A stretch of DNA of 64,000 nucleotides. It comes from Callorhinus ursinus. Taxonomy: Eukaryota > Chordata > Mammalia > Carnivora > Otariidae. Position 1 is the stretch's first letter. Each line of letters starts with the position of its first letter. The notes below the pieces were generated by a model that was not told the origin of the DNA, searched no databases, and saw only the letters and a program-made list of their open reading frames with translations. Shown piece by piece: positions 54,021 to 64,000 of the stretch. The stretch covers positions 606,924 to 670,923 of the forward strand of contig NW_020312904.1 in the NCBI RefSeq assembly GCF_003265705.1, in the 5' to 3' direction. The position numbers and the translations under genes are program-made.

Positions 54021-55724
54021 GTGGTCACCTCCATATCCCAACGGGTCACTCAAGAAACCACAGGGGCAGACCGAGTAGTGACTGCCCTGTTATTCAGGAG
54101 GCCTTCCAAGGTGCTGTCCACACAAAATTAAAGATAATCAGGACTACTGTACACTGAGTTGTTAACCTTAATATATAAAGAGTTATTTTTACAAACACTA
54201 AGGAAAGGACAAACCTGCTCAAAGGAAGCGTGAGTGCACGGCATGAAGTCAGTTCATTTCTCAGAGGAATACACATTGTACGCACAAGAACATCTCCAGT
54301 TTCAGGTGCAAGTAGGGACCTTACATTTTGTTGTCTCCACTGGAACAGTGAAGGTGGGACAAGGGAGGGGACAGCACTGTCCACTCAGAGGGCATCTGGA
54401 CGCTGGGGAAGCGACAGGGGTATGTTCTGGCCCCGTTGACTTGACCACATCTTTCTCTGCTTCCTTCATTTTTTGTGTGTATGTGTGAATGTGCACTGTT
54501 GGATTGTGGGTAGGTGAGCGCGCTTGCTGCTGGTGTCCGCGGCACGGTTTTGACAGAGTGCCGTTTGGCATCTGGAAATATGCACCAGGAGCTAGCAATC
54601 CCGTCACTGGAGGTCCTGCTGCATGTTCACTGATTTTGCACCAGACCTCTGTCACTACTGACAAACACCCGACCCCATTGCCCCGTTGGGTCGGGGACCC
54701 CGGTGTAAGCCTGGGAGGGATCACCTTCCTCGTGTTCATGGGCATCAGATGTGGGCCCCACCCTCCACTCCTGCAAAACCTGGGCCACGTTTCACGTTCC
54801 GCTGGTGGGTGCGGAGGCCCTGGGTCCCAGGCATCCTCACGTCTGGGCCACGGGGCTTTTCTGTTTGAGCAACGTGAGTACTCCCGAGATCACATGTAAT
54901 TTGGGGGGGGCCTTCCTAGAAAAATGCATGATGTTTATGCACAAAACTGCACATAATTTCAGAGTATTCACAGACCCCCCCAAAGCAAGGAAATCCAGGC
55001 CCATGGCTTCTGAAATCACTTTGCCTCTTCTTGTGTTTTGTTGGAAGAAAGAATGAACACCCAGGGGGCTGTGGGCACACGCACTTTACACACAGGGGCG
55101 TGGGCCATGCTCGGGGATGTGGGAGAATGTTTCCATTTGCTCGCCTGGGTCCCATGCGTCCTCTCTGCCAGGAAGCCCTCCCTCCTGCCCCTCCGAGGCG
55201 ACAGCACACGAGGGCGTCGGACGCCTGGCCCTGTCTCCCGCTCTGCACGGCCTCTGGAATAACTGCTCCACCTGGTGCGTCTGCTGCTGCCACCTTCCTA
55301 GCAGCAGGGGAGGCTTGGGCCTCAGCCTCTGCCGGGCGAGGGCCAAGCAGAGGCTGGGGAGGGGCGCGGACATGCCCATGTCCTGCGGTGGACACCCCTT
55401 GGCCAGGGGCTGACTCCTCGTTTCTCTCTCTTTGCCTGGTGACCAAGGCCGGGGGCATCCTGTGTGCCGTCAGGGGCTGACGAGGCCCACATCTGACTTC
55501 TGGTCAGACGATTTCTGGTCCACCTGTGACCCCGTACCTTGTTCTGTGTCCTGCCCTCGAGGGAGGTAGGGCGGGGGCTCCGGGTGCCTCTGCCCGCCCC
55601 ACCCTGAGCCCCAGAGGGGGGTGCCCAGGCGGGTGGGTGCAGGGGGTCAGCGGGGAGACCACCGAGCAGGCCCCACTCTCCTCATGGAGCCACAGAGGCG
55701 GCCCGTGTTTCTGTTTGCTGTTGG
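54021..55724. other. Unique DNA, AT-rich at 54120-54230 then GC-rich
   Basis: 54125-54215 ('attaaagataatcaggacta', 'ccttaatatataaagagtta') is AT-rich. 55030-55480 is CpG-rich with open frames on both strands. No domain or repeat recognised. Confidence 0.4.
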
Positions 55725-55870
55725 TTGTTTCAGAACTTAGACGGCTCAGGACACGCCGGCCATCAGCCACTTCTTCATCAATTTAATACGTCTCTTAAAT
55801 CTAACATGCTCCTTTTGAGGGCAGTTCTGAGACCAGCATCAAGGACTTTTCTGGCCGCCACCCGGGGGAT
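55725..55870. other. Low-GC island, candidate conserved element
   Basis: 'cttcttcatcaatttaatac', 'gtctcttaaatctaacatgc' and 'gatgattagctgg' lie between GC-rich flanks without repeat similarity. Confidence 0.3.
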
Positions 55871-56754
55871 GATTAGCTGGCCCACAGGGCACGTGCTGGG
55901 CGGCGGTCAGAGCCGCAGGGGGGCTGGGCCCCCGTGGGGCGTCAAGGCCTCACAGCTTCCGTGGCGGCTTTCCGGGGCAGTGGGGAGTAGGGGCTGCACA
56001 CAGGGCCGCTTCAGAGCCTGGCACATGTCTAGGCCACCCTGTGGCAGCGGAGAAGCCTCAGCCCTCAGGGAATTCCCTTAGCAGCTACGGGATGGACCGG
56101 GGATGTGAGGGTCACAGGGCATGTCAGTGCTGATGAGGGGAGTTTGAGCCACGCAGCAGGCAGGCTGTGCAGTCAGGGATGGCTCCCTGGAGGAGGTGGT
56201 ATTGTGCTGAGCCGGGGGGGTTTGCAGGGAGGAGAAGGTTGGAATGATGGTGTGGACAGAACGTGGAGGTGGGGAGCCGCAGGTCCTGGGGAGGCCCCCT
56301 GGCCTCAGAAGGGCTTGCTGGGGACACTGTGATGCTTTAGAGCTGGAGCCCGGCCTCTGGCCAACGGCACAATCCAGGGAGGGCTGAGCCCCTGCTGTAC
56401 TTTTGTTCCCTGGAAAGTGGCAGAGGCGTCGAGGAACGCCTGTGGCCAGGAGCCCTTGAGGTCCATGGAACAGGGCACTCAGGCAGCAGGAGTGGCTAAA
56501 GGGGGTGTTGCCAGGCCATTCCTGTCCTCCCTGGGCCCGGTGGGGCCGGGGGCGCGGGCCGGGCTCTGGATACCTCATTTCTACTGTGCCGGCCTGGGGC
56601 TGAGCTCCCGTGCTGTCATATGGCTCACTCGGCGGCCTCCTTGGCTGCTCCTGGCTCTCCGGGGGCCACGGCTGGTGCTGCACCCCGGCCACGGGCACAT
56701 TTCTCAACAGACGGAGCCGGCATTGATGAACACAGCTATCGGGCCCACGAGGGC
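55871..56754. other. GC-rich unique DNA with an L2 relic
   Basis: Apart from the L2 at 56170-56290 nothing is recognised; overlapping frames (56078-56707 minus, 56417-56800 plus) lack domains. Confidence 0.4.
56170..56290 (+). mobile_element. L2 LINE relic
   Basis: 'cagggatggctccctggagg' and 'aggtggtattgtgctgagcc' then 'gggaggagaaggttggaatg' follow the L2 pattern '..aaggcttcctggaggaggtgacatttgagctgag..'. Confidence 0.65.
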
Positions 56755-56940
56755 AATTTTGGTTAGAAACTCAGGCCTAGAGTCTCCAAAGCATCTGTAG
56801 ATAATAGAATCCCAATGACTAATTTCCCATAAGGAGCTCTGTAAAGAAGTCCCCTTGCTCTGTAAATGGAGCGTGCAGGAAACGTGGTCAGTTTTACAAA
56901 GTTTTAAAGTTCTTAATTCTGAGAAGCGTCATGGTCATGG
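56755..56940. other. Low-GC island, candidate conserved element
   Basis: 'aattttggttagaaactcag', 'gatagaatcc'-like 'aatagaatcccaatgactaa', 'tttcccataaggagctctgt' and 'ttttaaagttcttaattctg'. No repeat match or coding frame. Confidence 0.35.
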
Positions 56941-59004
56941 GTAATATATGTACCAGGAACCTCTGGCTGGCCTGAGTCTGGACGTCCCTGGGGCCGTGCG
57001 GATGTTGCTGAATAAGCGGTCTTTAGCAGTGATGCCAGAAAATTCCATTTCTGCGGGCCAGGCTGTGCGTCTCGTCTTCCCCCCTGCCCCCGCTCTATGC
57101 CTGGCCCGTGGCTGATGTGTGGCTGGGACCATGTGCACACCTCCCCTGTGCTTCCTTCCAGACACCCCAGGTGGCCCGTGGGGCCAGGCACAGCCTGAGC
57201 TCCCGGCCCCCCGGTCAGCAGCCTTGCCCCTGCAGGCTCCCTCCTGGGCTTGAGGCTGGGGTTCTCCTCATGCTCCCCTGGGACCCACAGAACCCAGGCC
57301 TCCCAAGATGTATGTCTGCACATGCCTATGCATGGTCAGCCCACGGCAACAGGGATGCAAGTGGCTTCTGCCTCCAGGGATGGAGCTTCATAGACTGACT
57401 GCAATCACCAGTGTGTTCAGATTTGTTGACTTTAAAAAGAATAAAAATAGGACAATTGCAAAGGGCAAGGTGTGGAGCTGCAGATCAGGACCCCTTGCCC
57501 CAGGGGGAGTCTGCTGCCCCAGCTGGGTCCTCCAGGAAGCCAGCTCCTCAAGCATGCTGGGCAGTCAGACTGATGGTGGGAGGTATTTGCACAAATACTC
57601 TTGAGTATTTGTGATCTTGAGTCCCCAAAATGTGGCCCCGTGGGGCACAGGTGCCAAGGGAAGGAGCAGCCCCCAACACCAAACGAGGTGGGCCCAGGCA
57701 GGACTCATAGATGCTGTGAGCCTTGGCTTGGGGAGGGGGTGAGCATGCAGCCCCCACCTCTCACGGTGGCTGTGCCCATGGAGGTGACACGCCTGGCAGG
57801 GACCCGGAGTGACAGCCCTGCAAAGGAGGCCCAAGGCAGGGCAGGCAGTCTGCTGGCTGCGTGGTCTCCATGATTGCTCGCCCCCCCCAGGCCCCCACCC
57901 TGGAGAGGAGCCTGGGGGCTGCTGGGGTGCGAATGAGCTACCGGGGTACCTTGTGCCCAGTAAGTCCTGGAAACCTTTACTTTCACAGCAAGGAGCAGAG
58001 GAGGAAACACTGAAACCATGGGAAGCCTGCTCTTTTCGTCATGGCCAGACCTTGCCTTTATAGAACCAGAGAGCGAATATCATGGGCTTGGTGGGCAGTG
58101 GGGTCTCCACGGTAATTCTCTGCCGTTGTGGCCCCAGAGCAGGCAGAGACTGTACGCGAATGGTGCAGGTGAGTGCCCATAGAAGTTCATCTGTAAAAAC
58201 TGCAGCAGGCTGGGTTTGGTCCAGGTGTGCTTTGCTGGGTGCGCCCCCCCGCCCCCCCAGCCCCCCGCAGGTCCCCTGAGCAGGGATGAGCTGGTGCGGA
58301 ACCGTGAGAGCGGCTGTTAGACGAGCTGCACGCACCCGGTGGTGCAGCTCTGGTGGGTCTCCGGGCGGGGGGCTTTGATCTGTGCCCCCCACCAACACAC
58401 AGGAGGGCCGAGGGTCTCAGGCCAGCATTCGCAGCCCTGGCTGAGGGATCCCTGCTGCTCGTGTCTCTGGGCCGAGACCATTCACGGGAACAGGCTCTGG
58501 GAGGGGGCATATGCGCCCACGAGCGCAGGAGGACAGCGGGAAGGGGCAGTGTGGCGTCCCCACGGGAGCCCCACGCGGTGGCGACGGTGACACGGGCTCA
58601 CCCGAGGGTGTGGAGGAAAGAGAGCGAGACCTCTCTGGGACTCTCCTACAAGGAAACCGAAGTGACGTGGCCATTCTCTCAGTTCCATTCAGTTCAACCC
58701 CTGAGCACCCGTGGAGGACCTACTGTGCGCTCGTCGGCATGCGGGTGAGCTGGCCCAGGCTTGCCCCTGTGAGGGGACAGATCGCAGGGCACGTCCACTC
58801 CAGCACACGCGCCCCTTGGGCAACCCCCTCGGCAAGGGAATTCATCACCAGCAGGAGGAGGGAGGGGACGCTGCCTCCTGCATGTAGGAGCTGACGGAGC
58901 ACCTGGAACGAGTTCCCAAGGGCCGGACGGGCATTGAGTCGCACTTGGAACGTGTCAAAAGCAAAAGCCCGCGTCTGTGTCCACTTAACATCTTGAGGAC
59001 ACGC
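56941..59004. other. GC-rich unique DNA, no gene recognised
   Basis: A short AT-rich patch lies at 57400-57470, with an inverted pair 'tatttgcacaaatactctt' / 'gagtatttgtgat' near 57583-57615 that could form a small hairpin. C-rich run near 58243-58266. No domain in the open frames. Confidence 0.4.
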
Positions 59005-59220
59005 TCGGATTTCCCCAACATGTTTTATAAAATATGCATTTAATTATGCCGAGAATGGTTCTCGCTTATAGGCACCGTGTGGTGTATTTATTTGCATCTT
59101 GTTATTGCACATATGAAGATTATTATGAATCTGTCCCTTAGGAGCCCGGAGATATCGGGGGACCGCGTCTGTTGTCAGCCTCAGTTATTACCACGTTGTC
59201 AATAAACATCGCCGGGAATC
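59005..59220. other. AT-rich repeat-free island, candidate conserved element
   Basis: 'tttataaaatatgcatttaa', 'ttatgccgagaatggttctc', 'tttatttgcatcttgttatt' and 'gttgtcaataaacatcgccg' include ATGCAAAT-type and ATAAACA (forkhead-type) words. Flanks are GC-rich. Confidence 0.4.
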
Positions 59221-60883
59221 CATGGGGCGGTGCCTGGAAGGGGCTCACTGGCTGAGGTGCTGGTGCCTGTTTGGGAGGATGAGGCTGGTTTCATGTCTTC
59301 AGCATGCGTTCTCCTGGGGACTTGGCTGCTCACAGCCCCCACCTTCCTTCCGGGGACGGGGTGACCCTCCCCAGCAGCAGCAGGAGGAGATCATTCCCAC
59401 ACTTTGCTGCCTGGTGAGCGGGTTCTTCCTTCAGAATTATTTTAGTAGAGTTGGCTACTGTTGTGGATGTGCACGCAGCGTTCTGGTTTGTTACTGACTC
59501 CTGCCCCGCGGGAGGAAGGTGTGAACCGCACTCATGGCACCAGGAGTGGGACACGCGGACGCTGTGTGCTCACAGACTCCAGGGGTGCTGGCAGAGTGCA
59601 GCTCGGGCCGCACACAGGCCACCCCTCACCCTGGCCCGCCCAGTGCCCGCGAGCTCAGAGCTCAGCAGCCCCGCGAACTTGCACCACACCCGAGTGAGGG
59701 TGTTTGGGTGGAGGCTGTGCACAGCGGGCTGGTCGTGTGCTTTCTTGCTCCCAGTCTGAACGTGGTCCCTCTCTCCCGTGCCTGCAACTTCTGGGTCCAG
59801 CTGGGATGCTGCCCTTCCTGAGGACCAGTGGGCAGTGCTCTCCCTGGGCATGGCTTTTCCCCTTCTAGGCTTGGAGGCTGTCTGGGCGGGTGGGTTCCCA
59901 GCCCTGTGCCCTCCTCCCCAGACGCTGTGTGGATTTGGAGAGCGCATGAGCAGCAGGTCTGCCCTGGTCTCCTGGCGGGCGTGGGGTCATCCTGATAACC
60001 TGGATGACTGCCTGTATGTTTGCAGCCATGTTCCTCGGCATGCCTACGCATGGCACAAGCGTGAAGTTTGCCCCTTCAGCTGGACCATCCAAATGGACAC
60101 GGACGCACTTGGAAAAAGCAGCTCGGGTCTGGTGAGTGGAAGAGCACAGACCACAGCTTTCCTCTGACTCCCCATCACTGTATGTCATTGTCCACTTCTC
60201 TGCTCATCTGTCCACGGGCCCAGGCACACAGGAAAGGACAAGCATTGAAGATTCAACTTTGAAGCCTGTTTTAACTGACAGTCTCTGCATCTTGGGTCCT
60301 GCCTGATGGTCGGCTTCTGGGAGGAACAGGGTCCAGCTCACAGCCCTGGGCTCTGCAGGGGCAGAGTGGTCTCTTCTGCAGTGAGGTTTTGGGTTGAAGT
60401 TGGAGGAATTCAAAATAGGGAGTGAGCAGCTGTGACCCACGAAGGCCTATTTTGCATGTCACTGGTTCCCCCCACCCCCCCGTTTGGGGCACAAGGTGAG
60501 GAGCATCAGGAGCCTCCCACAGCGGCTGAAACACCTGGGCCACTTCAGGTAGACCCAGCATCACGCAGACTCCTTCCCCAAGCGGTGCCAGCCTTGGACG
60601 GATAGCAGCTCCCATTGCCAGGATGTTGGTGCCAAGACGAGTGTGGGGAGCGCTTGGCCCGGGGTCTGGTCCCCAGGGTGTGCTCCAAACTGCCCCTGCA
60701 TAGGCTGTGGGAAGCGAGAGCCCACTGTCCCTGGTATCAGAGGCGGGAGTGGGTGTTAGTGGAATGGGCTGTGGGATCAGAAGCTGCGGCACTCGGGGAT
60801 GCCGCAGGACTAGATTGTGTTGCGTTCAGACGGCAAGTGCATGAGTGCACACATGATGTGCAGCCTGGTCCAGCGCCTCGCCA
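59221..60883. other. Unique DNA, no gene recognised
   Basis: Mixed GC. Overlapping frames on both strands (59451-59759, 59570-59947, 60271-60792) lack domains. Confidence 0.4.
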
Positions 60884-61358
60884 CCCTTATGTCGGGAGCC
60901 ATGAGCAACAAGGGGGTTAATCAGGTAGAGCAAAGGCTCCCTGATCCCTTTGAACCATGGCCACCTGACTGCCCCCATACAAAAACATGTTGTACTGGCT
61001 AGCCTGAGTTGTATATAGGCCAAGAAAACCACAGTGTTACTGATAGACCCTGAAAGATAGCGCACCGGGCCCTTTGAAGGCATACCGCGTAAACAAAACA
61101 GGGAAGAAACTATGCGCTTGAGGAATCTGGCCTTGAACCAGAAACTCGGGACGGAGCCAGGAGAAGGGCAGGGAGGAACCTGTGGAACTTGTTTATGTCC
61201 TATTGTTATATAACCTAAGGCTATATAAAGTGTGTGAGAAAGAATAAAGTTGTTGCTCGCGGCACCCCCGTGGGCAACCCTCCTGTTCCCATACTTTTAT
61301 GTTTCATTCTCTTGCCCTCATCCCTGTTCGACCTTGTACGCGGGCCGTGGCACCCTTA
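60884..61358 (+). mobile_element. Solo LTR of a class II (ERVK/betaretrovirus-like) endogenous retrovirus
   Basis: The LTR body is 60890-61352 (463 bp), starting TG ('tgtcgggagccatgagcaac') and ending CA. It is flanked by a perfect 6-bp target duplication CCCTTA at 60884-60889 and 61353-61358. A 6-bp duplication is typical of class II elements. A TATA box (TATATAAAG, 61222-61230) lies 13 bases before a polyadenylation signal (AATAAA, 61243-61248), followed by a 'gttgttgctcgcggc' block, so the promoter and poly(A) signal are closely packed as in IAP- and ERVK-type LTRs. No primer-binding site, gag, pol or env lies next to it; the internal region was presumably lost by LTR-LTR recombination. 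Orientation is plus from the TATA and AATAAA. Subfamily not named. Confidence 0.9.
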
Positions 61359-61729
61359 TCACTGAGCGTGGGCCACAGTCAGTGGCAGCAAGATGGTGGG
61401 CATTCCTGCCCATTCCCAGCTTACCTCCCCCTCCTGCCCATCCTCCCTCCATCCTCTGAGCTGGGCACCCCCGCTCCTCTGTTCTTTCTGAGTCAAGCCC
61501 ACCTCAAGCAGCCCCTGAGCATCCTTCACAAATATAGATTTGTCACTCTGTCCAGAGGAGGACATAGGTCCTCGGCTGTGGAGCTGGTGGTCCAGGAAGA
61601 CATCCCGGCACCGAGAAGGCTGTGCCAGAACACAGGTACTGCAAATCCCAGTGTTCATCGCCAGGTGACTTTCCAGGGCGATTGGAGCCATTTCTACTCC
61701 TGCCTGCCATGGGGTGCTTGCTTCTCTGT
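61359..61729. other. Unique DNA, no gene recognised
   Basis: Moderate GC. Plus frame open with no domain. Confidence 0.4.
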
Positions 61730-61856
61730 ATCCTGCTGCACCTGCCGCACCTGCACACCACATGCACCTGTGCNNNNNNNNNNTGTGCACTACATGCATT
61801 CTGTGCATCCTGCCGCACCTGCTGCACCTGCCACACCTGCACACCAGACATAGATG
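61730..61856. repeat. CTGCACCTGC-type tandem repeat containing a gap
   Basis: Short words 'gcacctgc' repeat within two larger related copies, 'tcctgctgcacctgccgcac' (61731) and 'tcctgccgcacctgctgcac' (61808). Ten Ns at 61774-61783 lie between. The period including the gap is about 77 bp, but the real period is unknown because the gap length is unknown. Confidence 0.85.
61774..61783. other. Assembly gap (10 N)
   Basis: Ten Ns inside a tandem repeat. Unlike the gap at 49.6 kb, the flanks are not a simple exact duplicate. Confidence 0.99.
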
Positions 61857-62626
61857 CTCTTTTGAGTGGCAGCTGCATGGTGGCGGGAAAGGGGTGCTCG
61901 GCATCCTTGATTTGGTTACTAGTGAGTCTTTTCATGCCATTGGCTGTTTGGATTGACTTTCTGTCTCATTCTCACTTGAAAAACTGGGTTGTCTCTTCTG
62001 TTCTCAGTCCTCCTGCTGGGGACAGCAGGCCTCCTCTGTCCTGACTTCTCACGTATTTCCTCCAGGCTCCTGTGTGGCTTCTGACATTGTCCTGCTCCTC
62101 CCATTTCATTAAAGACATCTTTAAATATGTCTGTTTCCTTGACGGCATTTTATTTCCTTATTTAGGAAGCATATATAAATGCTCTCCTAAGTTTTGGGTG
62201 ATGCAGTTGGTCTATTTGTCTTCAGATTTAATCCACCCATAGTTTGTTTTGTGATGCCCACAGGGGTGGCGTTCGACAGAATGAGCCCCAGACAAACACC
62301 CTGGACTCGCCACTATCTGGGGGCCAGTCCTTGACGGTCCCTTAAGAAATTTAAGTGTGTTTACATTTAACGAATTTCAACAGGATGGCCTTGGATCCAC
62401 TGGAGACCAGTTCACGTAACACTTCTGGCAGAAATATTTCCCAGAATGGGAAGCAGTCTGTCACACAAGCATCCGCTGGGTGTCTTGCCATGGACACCCC
62501 AACCACTGAGCCACGAAGAGGCACCTCTGGCCAGTTACCAGGTTTCAAAAACAATAGCTCATGTGACTCACATTTGCTGAAACAGATGTTTTCAGCTTTA
62601 ACGGAGATGTTCAACTGTAAGTTCCT
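61857..62626. other. Moderately AT-rich DNA, possibly an old LINE
   Basis: T-rich phrases such as 'agtcttttcatgccattggc' and 'ttaaatatgtctgtttcctt' suggest a very old inverted L1, but I cannot align it with confidence. No gene supported. Confidence 0.3.
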
Positions 62627-62997
62627 TGTATCTGTCAGGTTCTCTGGAGAACAGAACCAACGGGTTTATGATAAGGAGTTGGCTCCGTGATTATGGAGGC
62701 TGAGAAGCTCCAGGATCTGCCATCTGCCTGCGGGGAACCCAGGAGGCCGGCGGTGTGGGTTCCAGCCTGAGTTCGAGGCAGGAGGAGATGGATGTCCCAG
62801 CTCGGAGACAGGCAGGCAGCAAGAGTGGATCCCTGACTTCTGCTCTGTGTTCTGTTCTGGGGGACTGGACAGCCCCCCACGCTGGGGAGGGCATCTGCCT
62901 CACTCAGCACACACTCCACCGTCCAGAGCCACAGACACACCAGGAATAATGCTTAACCACATGTCCGGTGCCCCGGGCCTGGTCAGATGATGCACAG
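62627..62997 (+). mobile_element. ERVL/MaLR-type LTR
   Basis: Begins TG and reads in order 'caggttctctggagaacaga', 'accaacgggtttatgataag', 'gattatggaggctgagaagc', 'ggatgtcccagctcggagac', 'ctggggagggcatctgcctc', 'cacaccaggaataatgctta' and 'aaccacatgtccggtgcccc'. This is the order of a widespread mammalian LTR with '..tctccagagaaacagaaccaat..' at its start. Family name uncertain. Diverged, non-coding. Confidence 0.7.
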
Positions 62998-64000
62998 CTC
63001 CCCTCCGCTCCCCGGAAGGTCACCGCGTGCAGAGCAGCACGTTCACGCATCCACCTTCTGGGGTTTGCAGACACTTGGGGTTCAGAGAGCGGACTATGGG
63101 CTGAAATCCCAACAGCTCTACTGCTCACCGCCTTCAGCAGTGAGCCTCCCGACCAGCCGTGGAGCTACAGGGAAGGTGCAAGACTGGAGGGTCTCGGACC
63201 CAGGACACAGCCCAGGGCCATGTTCTGTTCCACACATGCTACTTAGGAAATCCGCCTGCAAAATGGGATTGGTGAAGCATTGCTGTCTGGTCAGAGACAC
63301 GGGTCCCGTGGACGTTATCTTCTCATCAACGAATGAACAGATTCGAACCTTCCAGACTCTTTCTCCTCTGCGTTCATTACAACACATGAGCTCTTGTATT
63401 TAATTCTGCGGTTGGCAGAGGACGTGCCCGAGGGCGGGGGTCTGCCTGATGGATGCCGCTGCCGCCCAGCACGTATGTCCACTGTTCATTCAAAATGGAG
63501 CCGCCACACGGCTCGCCGCGCAGGACGGAGGTGCTGTACCTCCTTCCCAAGGAAGCAAATCTGACCCAGGGCTGAACAGGTGCCACGTTGGTCAAAGCCT
63601 GGGTGTGCCCTCGGATGGGCTCCCGATGTTCCCTTGGGTGCGGAACGAAGAGGAAAGCAATCTGACTTGATGCTCGTCTTCTCAGATGCTCCCTCCCGCC
63701 CCAGGACTGCAGGATCCATCCCCACGGGGGGCTCTCTGGTTTTCTGGTTCTGCTTGAGCTCCTTTCCCCATGTGCCCGTCGAGCCTTGCTATTCATCAGA
63801 CATGTGGCAGCACCACGGGGCGTCCCACTGCCACTCAGGATGTGGTCCACAGGCCGGTCATTTGCTGTGCACGAGACCAAGACACACACCCCTGCAAACC
63901 AGATCTCAGCAGGAGCTGAGACTCCCGGAGGGAGTGGTCCTGTGCAGCAGACCCCACGTCCCTCCCGCTGCTGCCAACGGGCTGCCCTGTGGGTAGGCTT
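62998..64000. other. Unique DNA to the window end
   Basis: Mixed GC. Opposing open frames at 63377-63889 minus and 63580-63996 plus have no domain. Nothing else recognised. Confidence 0.4.

Noticed and set aside
53641..54157. Repetitive 'protein' of leucine/glycine or alanine/proline/tryptophan repeats
   Set aside because: Frame kept open by a 15-bp period; one-base-short units shift the frame; no conserved start or exon structure.
60890..61352. Full endogenous provirus
   Set aside because: No second LTR, primer-binding site or gag/pol/env follows within the flanking DNA; the single target duplication pair closes around one LTR.

Overview
The window reads as nuclear DNA of a carnivoran mammal, most likely an arctoid caniform (bear, seal or mustelid lineage). 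The evidence is a set of tRNA-derived carnivore SINEs. The best preserved one (49692-49888) has the tRNA-like head, a long (CT)n tract and an (AAAT)n/oligo-A tail typical of caniforms. Its head looks more like arctoid copies than the dog-specific subfamily, but that is my recollection of the families and not a search. Ancient mammalian repeats (MIR, L2, MLT1-type LTRs, old L1s) and three 10-N assembly gaps complete a typical draft mammalian scaffold.

I find no host protein-coding gene I can support. Long open frames exist in the GC-rich parts, but they look like by-products of few AT-rich stop codons and of tandem repeats with periods divisible by three. No known domain, exon pair with splice sites, tRNA, rRNA or snRNA was recognised. 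The only convincing protein-coding relic is the 3' part of an L1 ORF2 (50020-51404), broken by a frameshift.

Layout: 1-1.7 kb, a DNA-transposon fragment and an old inverted L1. 1.7-9 kb, GC-rich single-copy DNA with short tandem repeats, one MLT1-type LTR and AT-rich islands. 9-15 kb, old L1 pieces, two SINEs and AT-rich islands. 15-29 kb, GC-rich DNA with a 24-bp GC-rich repeat (17.9 kb), a CATC-type microsatellite with a gap (19.1-19.5 kb), L2/MIR relics and an MLT1-type LTR (20.8 kb). 29-34 kb, an L1 split by an LTR, a MIR and small microsatellites. 36-43 kb, a CpG-poor segment with a long inverted L1 (37.4-39.9 kb) carrying a SINE. 43-48 kb, a 45-bp repeat and two MLT1-type LTRs. 48.9-52.5 kb, a nest of retrotransposons with a false gap. 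53.5-54.0 kb, a 15-bp minisatellite. 60.9-61.4 kb, a solo class-II endogenous retrovirus LTR with a perfect 6-bp target duplication. 62.6-63.0 kb, an ERVL/MaLR-type LTR.

Between the repeats, AT-rich, repeat-free islands dense in homeodomain-like TAAT/ATTA cores sit in a GC-rich background. This is how developmental enhancers often look in a gene desert, so the window may be regulatory territory of a neighbouring gene outside it. That is inference and needs cross-species alignment. The high GC, CpG richness and many minisatellites would also suit a subtelomeric position. I did not find a novel multi-gene system here.
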